This document shows positions 16,629-25,241 of a stretch of 46,470 bases of DNA, piece by piece. Position numbers and translations under genes: made by a program. The DNA comes from Pseudomonas sp. (GTDB taxonomy: Bacteria; Pseudomonadota; Gammaproteobacteria; Pseudomonadales; Pseudomonadaceae), in assembly GCF_030696055.1 (NCBI RefSeq), contig NZ_JAUYNP010000329.1, forward strand, positions 1-46,470, written 5' to 3'. The notes below the pieces were generated by a model. The model worked only from the letters and a program-made list of their open reading frames with translations, did not search any database and was not told the DNA's origin. Numbering within the stretch: the stretch's first letter is position 1; each line of letters opens with the position of its first letter.

Positions 16629-18080
16629 ATGACCTTTCGCCGCAGCAAAATCGTCGCCACCCTCGGCCCAGCCAGCAACTCCCCCGAAGTTCTCGAGCAG
16701 CTGATCATCGCGGGCCTGGATGTCGCCCGCCTGAACTTCTCCCACGGCTCGCCCGACGAGCACAAAGCCCGCGCCAAGCTGGTGCGCGAGCTGGCCGCCA
16801 AGCATGGCCGCCACGTCGCCCTGCTCGGCGACCTGCAGGGGCCGAAGATCCGCATCGCCAAATTCGCCAATAAGCGCATCGAGCTGAAAGTCGGCGACCG
16901 TTTCACCTTCTCCACCAGCCATTCGCTGACCGCCGGCACCCAGGACATAGTCGGCATCGACTACCCGGACCTGGTGAAAGACTGCGGTGTCGGCGACGAA
17001 CTGCTGCTCGACGATGGCCGCGTGGTGATGCGCGTGGAAACCGCGACTGCCGACGCCCTGCACTGCGAAGTGCTTATTGGCGGCCCGCTGTCCGATCACA
17101 AGGGCATCAACCGCCGCGGTGGCGGCCTGACCGCCCCGGCGCTGACCGAGAAAGACAAGGCCGACATCAAGCTGGCCGCCGAGATGGAGCTGGATTACCT
17201 GGCCGTGTCCTTCCCCCGCGACGCCGCGGACATGCACTATGCGCGCAAGCTGCGTGACGAAGCCGGCGGCACGGCCTGGCTGGTGGCCAAGATCGAACGC
17301 GCCGAAGCGGTAGCCGACGATGAGACCCTGGACGGTCTGATCCGCGCCAGCGATGCGGTGATGGTGGCCCGTGGCGATCTGGGCGTGGAAATCGGCGATG
17401 CCGAACTCTGCGGCATCCAGAAGAAGATCATTCTGCACGCGCGTCGGCAGAACAAGGCGGTGATCACCGCGACCCAGATGATGGAGTCGATGATCCAAAA
17501 CCCCATGCCGACCCGCGCCGAAGTCTCAGACGTAGCCAACGCCGTGCTCGACTACACCGATGCGGTGATGCTCTCGGCGGAAAGCGCCGCCGGTGCCTAC
17601 CCGCTGGAAGCGGTGCAGGCCATGGCGCGGATTTGCCTGGGCGCGGAAAAGCACCCGACCAGCAAAACCTCCAGCCATCGCATGGGCACCGAGTTCGAGC
17701 GCTGCGATGAAAGCATCGCCCTGGCCGCCATGTACACCGCCAACCACTTCCCCGGCGTCAAAGCCATCATCGCCCTGACCGAAAGCGGCTACACCCCGCT
17801 GATCATGTCGCGCATCCGCTCCTCGGTGCCGATCTTCGCCTTCTCCCCGCACCGCGCCACCCAGGCCCGCGCGGCCCTGTTCCGCGGCGTCTACCCCGTG
17901 CCCTTCGATCCGGCGGCACTTCAGCCGAGCGAAGTCAGCCAGGCGGCGGTGGACGAACTGCTCAAGCGCGGCGTGGTGCAGACCGGCGACTGGGTGATCC
18001 TGACCAAGGGCGACAGCTACCATACCATCGGCGGCACCAACACCATGAAGCTGCTGCATGTGGGTGAAGCGCTGGTGTAA
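16629..18080 (+). CDS. pyk: Pyruvate kinase
   Basis: 483 residues. It converts phosphoenolpyruvate plus ADP to pyruvate plus ATP at the end of glycolysis/Entner-Doudoroff. It starts with RRSKIVATLGPASNSPE and LNFSHG. The K+/Mg site region is around KIERAEAV and VARGDLGVEIG, and the active-site helix is TATQMMESMIQNPMPTRAEVSDVANAVLD. The C-terminal domain is complete. The size and start fit the PykA type. AGGAG precedes the ATG, and a strong terminator follows. Confidence 0.96.
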   Translation: MTFRRSKIVATLGPASNSPEVLEQLIIAGLDVARLNFSHGSPDEHKARAKLVRELAAKHGRHVALLGDLQGPKIRIAKFANKRIELKVGDRFTFSTSHSLTAGTQDIVGIDYPDLVKDCGVGDELLLDDGRVVMRVETATADALHCEVLIGGPLSDHKGINRRGGGLTAPALTEKDKADIKLAAEMELDYLAVSFPRDAADMHYARKLRDEAGGTAWLVAKIERAEAVADDETLDGLIRASDAVMVARGDLGVEIGDAELCGIQKKIILHARRQNKAVITATQMMESMIQNPMPTRAEVSDVANAVLDYTDAVMLSAESAAGAYPLEAVQAMARICLGAEKHPTSKTSSHRMGTEFERCDESIALAAMYTANHFPGVKAIIALTESGYTPLIMSRIRSSVPIFAFSPHRATQARAALFRGVYPVPFDPAALQPSEVSQAAVDELLKRGVVQTGDWVILTKGDSYHTIGGTNTMKLLHVGEALV

Positions 18081-18097
18081 CAGCTGCTGCGCCATGC

Positions 18098-18126
18098 AAA
18101 AGGCCGCTCAATCGAGCGGCCTTTTT
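18098..18126. terminator. Rho-independent terminator of pyk
   Basis: AAAAGGCCGCTC-AATC-GAGCGGCCTTTTT, a perfect 12-bp stem with U-run, 18 bp after the pyk stop. Confidence 0.92.
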
Positions 18127-18141
18127 GTTGCCGTGCACATG

Positions 18142-18260
18142 GCCGTGTTGGGCTGAGCTGCGCGAAGCCCAACACGGCGTTCGAGGGCCACAAGTCAGGC
18201 CGCCGAGCGGAGCGCTGCGCGCTCCTCGTTGGGCTTCGCAGGCTCAGCGCCAACCTACAC
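18142..18260. repeat. REP-like inverted repeats
   Basis: GCCGTGTTGGGCT...AGCCCAACACGGC (18142-18178) is a perfect 13-bp stem. A second GTTGGGCTTCGC...GCGCCAAC unit lies near 18225-18255. Such GTTGGGCTTCGC units are common between Pseudomonas genes. They fill the convergent gap between pyk and the enoyl-CoA hydratase gene. Confidence 0.6.
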
Positions 18261-18304
18261 AGCCTGGAAAATCCGTAGCCGAATACAATCCGGGGCCAGG
18301 AGCA

Positions 18305-19078
18305 TCAGGCAAACTTGGAGAAGTCCGGCGTGCGCCGCTGCATAAAGGCGGTCAGCGCTTCGATGGCTTCCGGCGAACGCAGGCGCTGGCCGAACAGCGC
18401 GCCTTCCTCCTCTATCACCCGGCGCAACTCCTCGCGCCCCGGCGCACGCATCAGGCGTTTGCTGTCGGCCACCGCCGCAGGCGCCAGTTGCTGGAAGCGC
18501 AAAGCCATTTCGCGGGCCTTGGCCAGGGTCGCGGCGCCGTCGTCCAGAGCCTGATTGGCGATACCCCAGTTGGCGGCCTGCTCGCCGGTGAAACTCTCGC
18601 CGAGCAGCAGCAACTCGGCCGCCCGCGAATGACCGAGCAGGCGTGGCAGGATCAGGCTGGAGCCGTATTCGGGGCACAGGCCAAGATTAACGAAGGGCAT
18701 CTTCAGGGTCGCAGTGCGGCTCACGTAAACCAGGTCGCAGTGCAGCAACATTGTGGTGCCGATGCCCACCGCCGGGCCGCTGACCGCCGCCACCACCGGC
18801 TTGCTGAACTCGAACAGCGCCAGCATAAACTGGAACACTTCACTGCCCAGCCCGCTGGGCGGCGCCTGGATAAAGTCGGCCACATCATTACCGCTGGTAA
18901 AGCACTGCTCGCTGCCGCTGATCAGTACGGCGCGCACGCTCCTGTCTTGATCGGCCTGGCGCAGCACCTCGGCCATGCCGCTGTACATGGCGCGGGTCAG
19001 GGCATTCTTCTTGTCCGGACGGTTCATGCGCAGGCACAGCAGCCCCTGTTCGCGCTCAACCAGCAGATGCTCGCTCAT
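18305..19078 (-). CDS. Enoyl-CoA hydratase/isomerase family protein
   Basis: 257 residues, crotonase fold. The N-terminal LCLRMNRPDKKNALTRAMY and oxyanion-hole regions LISGSEQCFTSGNDVADF and AAVSGPAVGIGTTMLLHCDL are present. Asp at the end of the second block and the following LKMPFVNLGLCPEYGSS fit enoyl-CoA isomerases/hydratases. It acts on acyl-CoAs in fatty-acid turnover; the exact reaction is not determinable. The track's start is a GTG at 19081; the ATG at 19078 (MSEHLLVEREQ) has GAGGA upstream and is used. Confidence 0.9.
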   Translation of the reverse strand: MSEHLLVEREQGLLCLRMNRPDKKNALTRAMYSGMAEVLRQADQDRSVRAVLISGSEQCFTSGNDVADFIQAPPSGLGSEVFQFMLALFEFSKPVVAAVSGPAVGIGTTMLLHCDLVYVSRTATLKMPFVNLGLCPEYGSSLILPRLLGHSRAAELLLLGESFTGEQAANWGIANQALDDGAATLAKAREMALRFQQLAPAAVADSKRLMRAPGREELRRVIEEEGALFGQRLRSPEAIEALTAFMQRRTPDFSKFA

Positions 19079-19109
19079 CACTTATCCTCGCAGGGCCGCC
19101 CCGCCAGGC

Positions 19110-20051
19110 TCAGCTAGCGTGCGGCAAAAATACATCGGCGAATACCTGGTTACGCGGCAAACCGGCCAGATACAGGCGGCGCGCGAAGGCTTCGACACTC
19201 TTGGGGTGGCCGCAGAGTAAGGCCAGGGTTTGCCGCGAGACAAGGCGCAGTTCGGCCAAAGCCGCTGGCAACTCGGCCGCCGTGAGCAGCTCGAGCTGCA
19301 CCTGGGCGTGGCTGCGGGCCAGCGCCCGCAAGTCGTCCGCCAGGTAATGCTCGCTGGACTCATGAGCCAGGTGAATAACCCGGATAAGGCCTTGGTGATC
19401 CTGGCGCAGCGCCTCGCGCAACACCCCGTACAGCGGCGCCAGACCGGTGCCGGCGGCCAGCAGCCAGAGCGGGCGCTGCTGCCAGCCCGGGTCGTAATGC
19501 AGGGCGCCGCTGCGCAGGTCGCCGAGGCGCAACCCATCCCCAGCTTTGAGTTGGCGCGCGGCATCGCTGAAGGCGCCGCTGTGGCGGCAATCCAGGTGGA
19601 ACTCCAGCCAGGGGTCTTCCCCCGGCAGGCTGGCCAGGGAATAGGGCCGGGCAATGCCCGTGCCGGTCCACAGCACCAGGTGCTGGCCGGCGCTGTAGCG
19701 CAGCGGCTGCTCCGGGGCCAGGCGCAGGCGCAACACGCTGGGGCTGAGCCAAGCACTGGCGACGACGCGTGCGGGGCGGCCATCGCGGGCCGGGTCGAAC
19801 ACCTCGACCTCCAGGTCATCGACAATCCGGCACTGGCAGGCCAGCCGCCAGCCTTGCTCACGCCGGGCATAGTCGAGGGCTTCGGGCTGGTCATCCAGCG
19901 GTTCGCCGCGCACGCAACGCACCAGGCAGGCATGGCAACTGCCGGCCCGGCAGCTGTAAGGCACGGCAATCCCGCCGCCGTGCAGGGCATCCAAGAGATT
20001 GCTGGCGACCTCGACCTGCAGACACTGCTCCCCGACCCGCAGCTCAGGCAT
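19110..20051 (-). CDS. 2Fe-2S ferredoxin plus FAD/NAD(P)-binding oxidoreductase
   Basis: 313 residues. The N-terminal plant-type [2Fe-2S] domain (1-90) has CRAGSCHAC and a later CQC. A ferredoxin-reductase-like FAD domain follows with RPYSLAS. The NAD(P) domain has LLAAGTGLAPLYGVLR and, near the end, LLCGHPKSVEAF. This is the layout of electron-transfer components of oxygenases or of stand-alone iron-sulfur reductases. The ATG at 20051 is placed six bases after GGGAGG; the track's start at 20150 is inside the cyclase gene. Its start overlaps the cyclase stop by 8 bp. No oxygenase partner is in view. Confidence 0.88.
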   Translation of the reverse strand: MPELRVGEQCLQVEVASNLLDALHGGGIAVPYSCRAGSCHACLVRCVRGEPLDDQPEALDYARREQGWRLACQCRIVDDLEVEVFDPARDGRPARVVASAWLSPSVLRLRLAPEQPLRYSAGQHLVLWTGTGIARPYSLASLPGEDPWLEFHLDCRHSGAFSDAARQLKAGDGLRLGDLRSGALHYDPGWQQRPLWLLAAGTGLAPLYGVLREALRQDHQGLIRVIHLAHESSEHYLADDLRALARSHAQVQLELLTAAELPAALAELRLVSRQTLALLCGHPKSVEAFARRLYLAGLPRNQVFADVFLPHAS

Positions 20052-21171
20052 CGACATCCTCCCAGGTCGCCGCGCAACGGTTACGCCCGTCACGCTTGGC
20101 CTGGTACAGCGCCTGGTCGGCGCGCTGCAGCGCCTCGTCCAGGTCGTCATTTTTACTCAGCAGGGTCATGCCGATGGACACGCTCAGGCTCTCCACCTTC
20201 ACCCCCAGCGGCTCGGCGCGGCTGAAGGCCTCGCGCAGGCGCTCGCAGCAGGCGGTGAACTGATCGGCCTCGGTGTTGGGCAGCAGCAGCACGAATTCTT
20301 CGCCGCCATAGCGGGCGATCACATCGCCATCGCGCAGGCAGGCCCGCGCTACCGCGGCGAAGGTCTGCAGCACACGGTCACCGGCGGCATGCCCGTGCAC
20401 ATCGTTGATCCGTTTGAAGTGATCCAGATCGAGCAAGGCCAGCCCGTGCTGGCGGCCACCGCACAAACCTTGCAACTCATGGCCGGCCAGACGCAGAAAA
20501 TGCCGGCGGTTGCACAGCCCGGTCAGCTCGTCGGTGGCGGCCAACTCTTCCAACTGATGCATCATGCCGCGCAAGGTGTCCTGGTGCGCCTGCAAGGCAT
20601 AACGGCGCTGGCGCATGCGTTGGCGCATGGCCTGGGCGTAGCTGGCGAACAGGCTCAACCAGACCAGCACGGCAGCCAAGACGCTGACCTGAAAGATCGC
20701 CACACCGGGATTGTCCAGCTGGAAGTGATAGGCCTCGTAGAGGTTCAGCCCGGCAAAGCCGAAGAAGGCGAACAGCGCGCAGCGGGCGAACACCCTGGGC
20801 GGCAACTGGAACACGCCGAACAGCAGAACCAGCACATAGATCACCAGCATGCTGCCGCGCCCTTCGCCGAACAGCGCCAGCAACACCGTCACCCATGCCA
20901 GGGCCACCAGCACCTGGGGCTCGGTCAGACTGGGGTCGACGCAGCGCAGATTCAGCTTGGAGAGGAACAGTCCGAGGAACACCAGCTGGCTGACGGCGGC
21001 CAGCAGGGTGAGCAACAGGGTGCTGGTCGGCGAGGCATGGAACAGCCCATTGAACATCGCCACCCAACACAGCAGTGCGCTCAAGGCATAGCTCGCCACC
21101 GCCATGCCGAAACGTTTCAGCAGCAGGCTTTGTAACGTTCGCTGAGTGACCCTCTGGCTGATTAGGCTCAC
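20044..21171 (-). CDS. Membrane diguanylate cyclase (GGDEF)
   Basis: About 375 residues. The N-terminal half has about six hydrophobic segments (LSALLCWVAMFNGLFH, LLTLLAAVSQLVFLGLFLS and others). The C-terminal half is a GGDEF domain with the catalytic site as ARYGGEEFVLLLP. The preceding DLDHFKRINDVHGHAAGD and LTGLCNRRHF are conserved, so it should make c-di-GMP. An RxxD inhibitory site was not seen. There is no ATG start in the track's version (GTG at 21204); the GTG at 21171 (VSLISQRVTQRTLQ) looks more natural, but the start is uncertain. It overlaps the ferredoxin-reductase gene. Confidence 0.88.
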   Translation of the reverse strand: MSLISQRVTQRTLQSLLLKRFGMAVASYALSALLCWVAMFNGLFHASPTSTLLLTLLAAVSQLVFLGLFLSKLNLRCVDPSLTEPQVLVALAWVTVLLALFGEGRGSMLVIYVLVLLFGVFQLPPRVFARCALFAFFGFAGLNLYEAYHFQLDNPGVAIFQVSVLAAVLVWLSLFASYAQAMRQRMRQRRYALQAHQDTLRGMMHQLEELAATDELTGLCNRRHFLRLAGHELQGLCGGRQHGLALLDLDHFKRINDVHGHAAGDRVLQTFAAVARACLRDGDVIARYGGEEFVLLLPNTEADQFTACCERLREAFSRAEPLGVKVESLSVSIGMTLLSKNDDLDEALQRADQALYQAKRDGRNRCAATWEDVDA

Positions 21172-21347
21172 GGGTGGCGCCCCATACTGGCATCTAGCCG
21201 CCACTCTACCCGCGCGCCGCTGGAATGCCTAGGCTCTATTGAGACAAGCTTGCCAGCCTCTTGCGGACCCAGGTCGCGGGCCCCTCTAGAGGGCGACCGG
21301 CGCCCCAGGTCGACCGTCGGCGACTGTCCGCCCCGACGGCTGCGCGT

Positions 21348-21353
21348 TATACT
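21348..21353 (+). promoter_or_regulatory. Candidate -10 box of the fumarase gene
   Basis: TATACT lies in CGTTATACTGCC about 100 bp upstream of the fumarase ATG; no clear -35. Weak prediction. Confidence 0.35.
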
Positions 21354-21450
21354 GCCGCGCCTTTTTTACCGTAACAGCGCGCCGGGTTATGGTTCGGCGC
21401 CCCTCGAAGTTCCTGCCCACTCCTACCCTATACAAAAAGGAGCGCCAAGC

Positions 21451-22974
21451 ATGACCGTGATCAAGCAAGACGACCTGATCCAGAGCGTCGCCGACGCCCT
21501 GCAGTTTATCTCCTACTACCACCCCGTGGATTTTATCCAGGCCATGCATGAGGCCTACCTCAAGGAAGAATCCCCGGCCGCGCGCGACTCCATGGCGCAG
21601 ATCCTGATCAACTCGCGCATGTGCGCCACCGGCCACCGGCCGATCTGCCAGGACACCGGCATAGTCACGGTATTCGTCCGCGTCGGCATGGACGTGCGCT
21701 GGGATGGCGCCACCCTGAGCGTCGACGACATGATCAACGAAGGCGTGCGTCGCGCCTACAACCTGCCGGAAAACATCCTGCGCGCCTCGATCCTGGCCGA
21801 CCCGGCCGGTGCCCGCAAGAACACCAAGGACAACACCCCGGCGGTGATCCACTATCAAATAGTCCCCGGCGACAAAGTGGAAGTGGACGTCGCAGCCAAG
21901 GGAGGCGGCTCCGAGAACAAATCGAAGATGGCCATGCTCAACCCGTCCGACTCGATAGTCGACTGGGTACTCAAGACCGTCCCGGAAATGGGCGCCGGCT
22001 GGTGCCCGCCGGGCATGCTCGGCATCGGCATCGGCGGCACCGCCGAGAAAGCCGCGGTGATGGCCAAGGAAGTGCTGATGGAGTCCATCGACATCCATGA
22101 GCTGAAAGCCCGCGGCCCGCAGAACAAGATCGAAGTGCTGCGCCTCGAGCTGTCCGCCATCGTCATCCAGCTGGGCATCGGCGCCCAGGGCATGGGCGGC
22201 CTGACCACTGTGCTCGAAGGCATGATCATGGACTACCAGACCCTCGCCTCCTCGCTGCCGGTGTGCATGCTCCCCAACTGCGCCGCCACCCGTCATGCCC
22301 ACTTCGTGCTCGATGGCAGCGGCCCGGCCGAGCTGGAAGCGCCGGATCTTTCCGCCTACCCGGAAATCGTCTGGGAAGCCGGCCCGAGCGCGCGCCGCGT
22401 CAACCTCGATACCATCACCCCGGAAGACGTGCAGAGCTGGCAACCGGGCGAGACCGTGCTGCTCAACGGCAAGATGCTCACCGGCCGCGACGCCGCGCAC
22501 AAGCGCATGGTCGACATGCTGAACAAGGGCGAGCAGCTGCCGGTTGACCTGAAAGGCCGCTTTATCTACTACGTCGGCCCGGTCGATCCGGTCGGTGACG
22601 AAGTGGTAGGCCCTGCCGGCCCGACCACCGCCACCCGTATGGACAAGTTCACCCGGCAGATCCTGGAAAGCACCGGCCTCTTGGGCATGATCGGCAAGTC
22701 CGAGCGCGGTCCGATCGCCATCGAAGCGATCAAGGACAACAAGGCCGTGTACCTGATGGCCGTCGGCGGCGCCGCCTACCTGGTGGCCCAGGCGATCAAG
22801 AAGTCGCGCGTGGTGGCCTTCGCCGAACTGGGTATGGAAGCCATCTACGAGTTCGAAGTGAAAGACATGCCCGTCACCGTGGCAGTCGACACCAAAGGCG
22901 AGTCGGTACATATCACCGGACCGGCGATCTGGCAGAAGAAGATTCACGACAGCCTGGCGGTCGAGATCAAGTAA
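21451..22974 (+). CDS. Class I fumarate hydratase ([4Fe-4S])
   Basis: 507 residues. This iron-sulfur fumarase interconverts fumarate and malate in the TCA cycle. The Fe-S ligand regions are visible as HRPICQDTGI (about 62-71) and LPNCAATRHAHF (about 272-283). A C-terminal beta domain has KMLTGRDAAHKRM and YYVGPVDPVGDEVVGPAGPTT. The length is right for the fused FumA/FumB type. The ATG at 21451 has AAAAAGGAG upstream, so the track's start at 21250 is rejected. It is closed by a terminator. Confidence 0.95.
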   Translation: MTVIKQDDLIQSVADALQFISYYHPVDFIQAMHEAYLKEESPAARDSMAQILINSRMCATGHRPICQDTGIVTVFVRVGMDVRWDGATLSVDDMINEGVRRAYNLPENILRASILADPAGARKNTKDNTPAVIHYQIVPGDKVEVDVAAKGGGSENKSKMAMLNPSDSIVDWVLKTVPEMGAGWCPPGMLGIGIGGTAEKAAVMAKEVLMESIDIHELKARGPQNKIEVLRLELSAIVIQLGIGAQGMGGLTTVLEGMIMDYQTLASSLPVCMLPNCAATRHAHFVLDGSGPAELEAPDLSAYPEIVWEAGPSARRVNLDTITPEDVQSWQPGETVLLNGKMLTGRDAAHKRMVDMLNKGEQLPVDLKGRFIYYVGPVDPVGDEVVGPAGPTTATRMDKFTRQILESTGLLGMIGKSERGPIAIEAIKDNKAVYLMAVGGAAYLVAQAIKKSRVVAFAELGMEAIYEFEVKDMPVTVAVDTKGESVHITGPAIWQKKIHDSLAVEIK

Positions 22975-22987
22975 GCGCTGCTGCATA

Positions 22988-23024
22988 AACAACAAACCCG
23001 GCCTAGTGCCGGGTTTGTTGTTTT
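22988..23024. terminator. Rho-independent terminator of fumarase
   Basis: AACAAACCCGGC-CTAGT-GCCGGGTTTGTT followed by GTTTT. Confidence 0.88.
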
Positions 23025-23071
23025 GGGGGATGGGTATGGTGGGATACAGCTTTTGGCCAATCGCAGAAGCT

Positions 23072-23149
23072 GGTGGACAAGCAAGCGTTGTCCACCCTAC
23101 ACGCCACTCAAGTCAACGTAGGGTGGAAAACCGCAGAACGTTTTCCACC
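23072..23149. repeat. REP-like repeat pair (GGTGGAMAA units)
   Basis: GGTGGACAA...TTGTCCACC (23072-23097) and GGTGGAAAA...TTTTCCACC (23122-23149) are two hairpins with CCCTAC/GTAGGG between them. The units are in opposing orientation, as in bacterial interspersed mosaic elements. Confidence 0.55.
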
Positions 23150-23172
23150 AATGGCCATCCAGACTACCTCGC

Positions 23173-24135
23173 TTAACGCTCATCGGCTCGGTGCATGATG
23201 TATTCCGCACCTTCTCTCAAAGCTGTTATTCCTTGCCGCGGTGGCAGGGTGCTCGGCACATTGACCTCCCAGACCAGACCGAGTCGTTGCAACAATTGAA
23301 TGAAGTGCCAGCCTAGATCGATTTGCCCAGGGTACAGCCCGTGACGAGCAGAAGCGGGAAACGCATGATGATTGTTGTGCCAACTCTCACCAAAGGTAGG
23401 TATCGCGGCAATGGGGACGTCATGCGCCTGCACACCTGCGCCATCCACCTCCCAGCTCTGCGGTCCCCGCGTATGGGCGAAATATGAAATAAACCAGTGC
23501 ATGGTGGTGCAAGCAGCCACCCTTACCGATATTCCCCAAATGACCCACGGCACGCCGCCGATCACGTACAGGACGATAGCTATCGGCAATTGCTGCAGCA
23601 TCCAAGTTCGCTCAAGAAACTGGTAGAACCGGTCTTCCAATATCTCCTTCCCAGGATCAAACCCAGGCGGATGATCGAGAACAAACTTGCAGTGCAGGTT
23701 ATACCAAGCATCTTTGAGTAACCCTTGGCGGTGGGCCAAGTAATCGTGACAAGCCGGCTGGCGTTGCGACCAGTCACGGGTGTCATGGGTACGGATTGTC
23801 CAAAGGGGGCCGCCTATCCCGACTATGGTTCCCATCCACACGAGAAAACGCTCAAGGCCTTTCGAGCATTTGAAACTGCGGTGGATAAGACGTCGATGAA
23901 AACCCACCGAATGTCCCGCACAGAGGGTTGCAGCACTGAGCAGCAGGAACACCAGGAGCGCTCCCCAGCTGAAATACAGCGGGGCCAATATAAGCGCCGT
24001 GGAGAAAATGAAGCTGTTCCACAGAGAGCGCCATGTGTCCCAGACAATGATTCCAGTCAGCGGGCTGGCACCGTTGTCCAATATTAAAGAATTGACCTTG
24101 AAGGCACCTTCTGCGGCACCGGCATGAGTAGACAT
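23173..24135 (-). CDS. Membrane fatty-acid (acyl-CoA) desaturase
   Basis: 320 residues from the ATG at 24135. The membrane di-iron desaturase histidine boxes are visible: HSVGFHRRLIH (box 1) and SWHNNHHAFP (box 3). The second box is the variant RTHDTRDWSQRQPACHDYL instead of HRxHH. At least four hydrophobic stretches are present. It should put a double bond in a fatty acyl chain. The start overlaps the stop of the upstream Coq4-motif gene (TGATG), so the pair is translationally coupled. Base composition is visibly lower in GC than the neighbours, suggesting transfer. The track start at 24192 lies inside the upstream gene. Confidence 0.85.
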   Translation of the reverse strand: MSTHAGAAEGAFKVNSLILDNGASPLTGIIVWDTWRSLWNSFIFSTALILAPLYFSWGALLVFLLLSAATLCAGHSVGFHRRLIHRSFKCSKGLERFLVWMGTIVGIGGPLWTIRTHDTRDWSQRQPACHDYLAHRQGLLKDAWYNLHCKFVLDHPPGFDPGKEILEDRFYQFLERTWMLQQLPIAIVLYVIGGVPWVIWGISVRVAACTTMHWFISYFAHTRGPQSWEVDGAGVQAHDVPIAAIPTFGESWHNNHHAFPASARHGLYPGQIDLGWHFIQLLQRLGLVWEVNVPSTLPPRQGITALREGAEYIMHRADER

Positions 24136-24698
24136 CAAACTATCTCCGAGAAGGCCACATAGAGTGCGAGAAAAGGTAGGGCTATCACGCAAGCCGAGCA
24201 GGCAACGAGCACCAGATATTCGAGGTAGTGTCGGGGCTTCGCTGAAACTGGGCCATTGGGCAGTATCTCTGCCCTGATCTGCGCCACGCTCTTATCGAGA
24301 AGTTGCTCGTAGCTCCAGCCGGCATAAAGCGTCTTGCTGTGCTTACCGCGCACAAAGGCTGAGAAGGTGCGCTTGGGTACCAAGCATGCCCCCATGCTTA
24401 ACAACGGAATGCAGAAAAGCGTGGTGAGCGGATTGGGGTATCTGCCGGCTGCAAACTCCCAAGCCGCAATCTCGAACTCACCGCTTGGACGCAGTGGATA
24501 ACCGGTCAACACATGGTGGAGATCATGAAAAGGAATGGCCTTGCGCCGCCATGCGAAGTTGGGAAGATACACTTTCAAATCCCGACAGCCGAAAGGTGAC
24601 CACCTTTCGGCGTTGATACCGCCATCAACTGGGAAGCCATGCTGCTGATAGAACTGAGTTACTGCTTCTCTTAGAGAAGATCCCGGGTTGATCTCCAT
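24135..24698 (-). CDS. Coq4-motif membrane protein coupled to desaturase
   Basis: 187 residues. It carries HDLHH (residues 58-62) followed after exactly 11 residues by Glu74, i.e. the HDxxH-x11-E metal motif of Coq4 proteins. Two hydrophobic segments follow (LFCIPLLSMGACLV and a C-terminal LVLVACSACVIALPFLALYV), unusual for soluble Coq4. The known Coq4 role is in ubiquinone biosynthesis, but this one is coupled to a desaturase gene, so a role in lipid modification is equally possible. Function not known. Lower GC than flanks. No strong SD was seen before its ATG. Confidence 0.65.
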   Translation of the reverse strand: MEINPGSSLREAVTQFYQQHGFPVDGGINAERWSPFGCRDLKVYLPNFAWRRKAIPFHDLHHVLTGYPLRPSGEFEIAAWEFAAGRYPNPLTTLFCIPLLSMGACLVPKRTFSAFVRGKHSKTLYAGWSYEQLLDKSVAQIRAEILPNGPVSAKPRHYLEYLVLVACSACVIALPFLALYVAFSEIV

Positions 24699-24845
24699 AG
24701 CTCCAGACTCCTGTCAGGCTGCATTTTTCTAGCTGATTCATATTAGCGAGCCAGCACTATTTGACGACCCCTTTTTACCTGCTTCTGGCCGAACCAACCC
24801 GCCAGTCCCATAGGGCATGAGGCAGCAAGCCCCGCTTTGTCAGTT

Positions 24846-25187
24846 TCAATCATCCCTTGTTAGCACTTCCAGCAGCTCGATCTCGAAGATCAGATTGGAA
24901 TTGGGTTTGATATGGGCGCCGAACTGGCGTTCGCCATAGCCGAGATGAGCTGGGACGAAAAGTTTGCGTTTGCCGCCAACGCGCATGCCCATCAGGCCCT
25001 GGTCCCAGCCCTTGATCACCCGGCCGGTGCCGATCACGCATTGGAAGGCTTTGCCGCGATCATAGGAGGAATCGAACTTGCTGCCGTCTTCGAGAAAGCC
25101 GTTGTACTGGGTGGTGATCAAGGCGCCTTTGACCACCGCCTTGCCCTCGCCCAGTTGAATATCTTCGATCCGCAATTCGTTGTTCAT
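24846..25187 (-). CDS. FKBP-type peptidyl-prolyl cis-trans isomerase
   Basis: 113 residues, one FKBP domain. Conserved positions include YNGFLEDGSKFDSSYDRGK, VIGTGRVIKGWDQGLMGMRVGGKRKL and the AHLGYGE loop. It lacks an N-terminal signal, so it is cytoplasmic and catalyses proline isomerisation. The track's first codon is a GTG at 25190; the ATG at 25187 has GAGG at good spacing. Confidence 0.93.
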   Translation of the reverse strand: MNNELRIEDIQLGEGKAVVKGALITTQYNGFLEDGSKFDSSYDRGKAFQCVIGTGRVIKGWDQGLMGMRVGGKRKLFVPAHLGYGERQFGAHIKPNSNLIFEIELLEVLTRDD

Positions 25188-25241
25188 CACTCAACCTCAT
25201 CTAGTCGCCAGACCGCTGCCCGGCCTGGCTTTGCTCGGCAA

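Noticed and set aside
18125-19117. 330-aa plus-strand ORF over the enoyl-CoA hydratase gene
   Set aside because: Gln/Ala/Arg-rich shadow; begins inside REP-like repeats.
21286-22995. 569-aa ORF antisense to fumarase
   Set aside because: Shadow frame; no recognisable domains.
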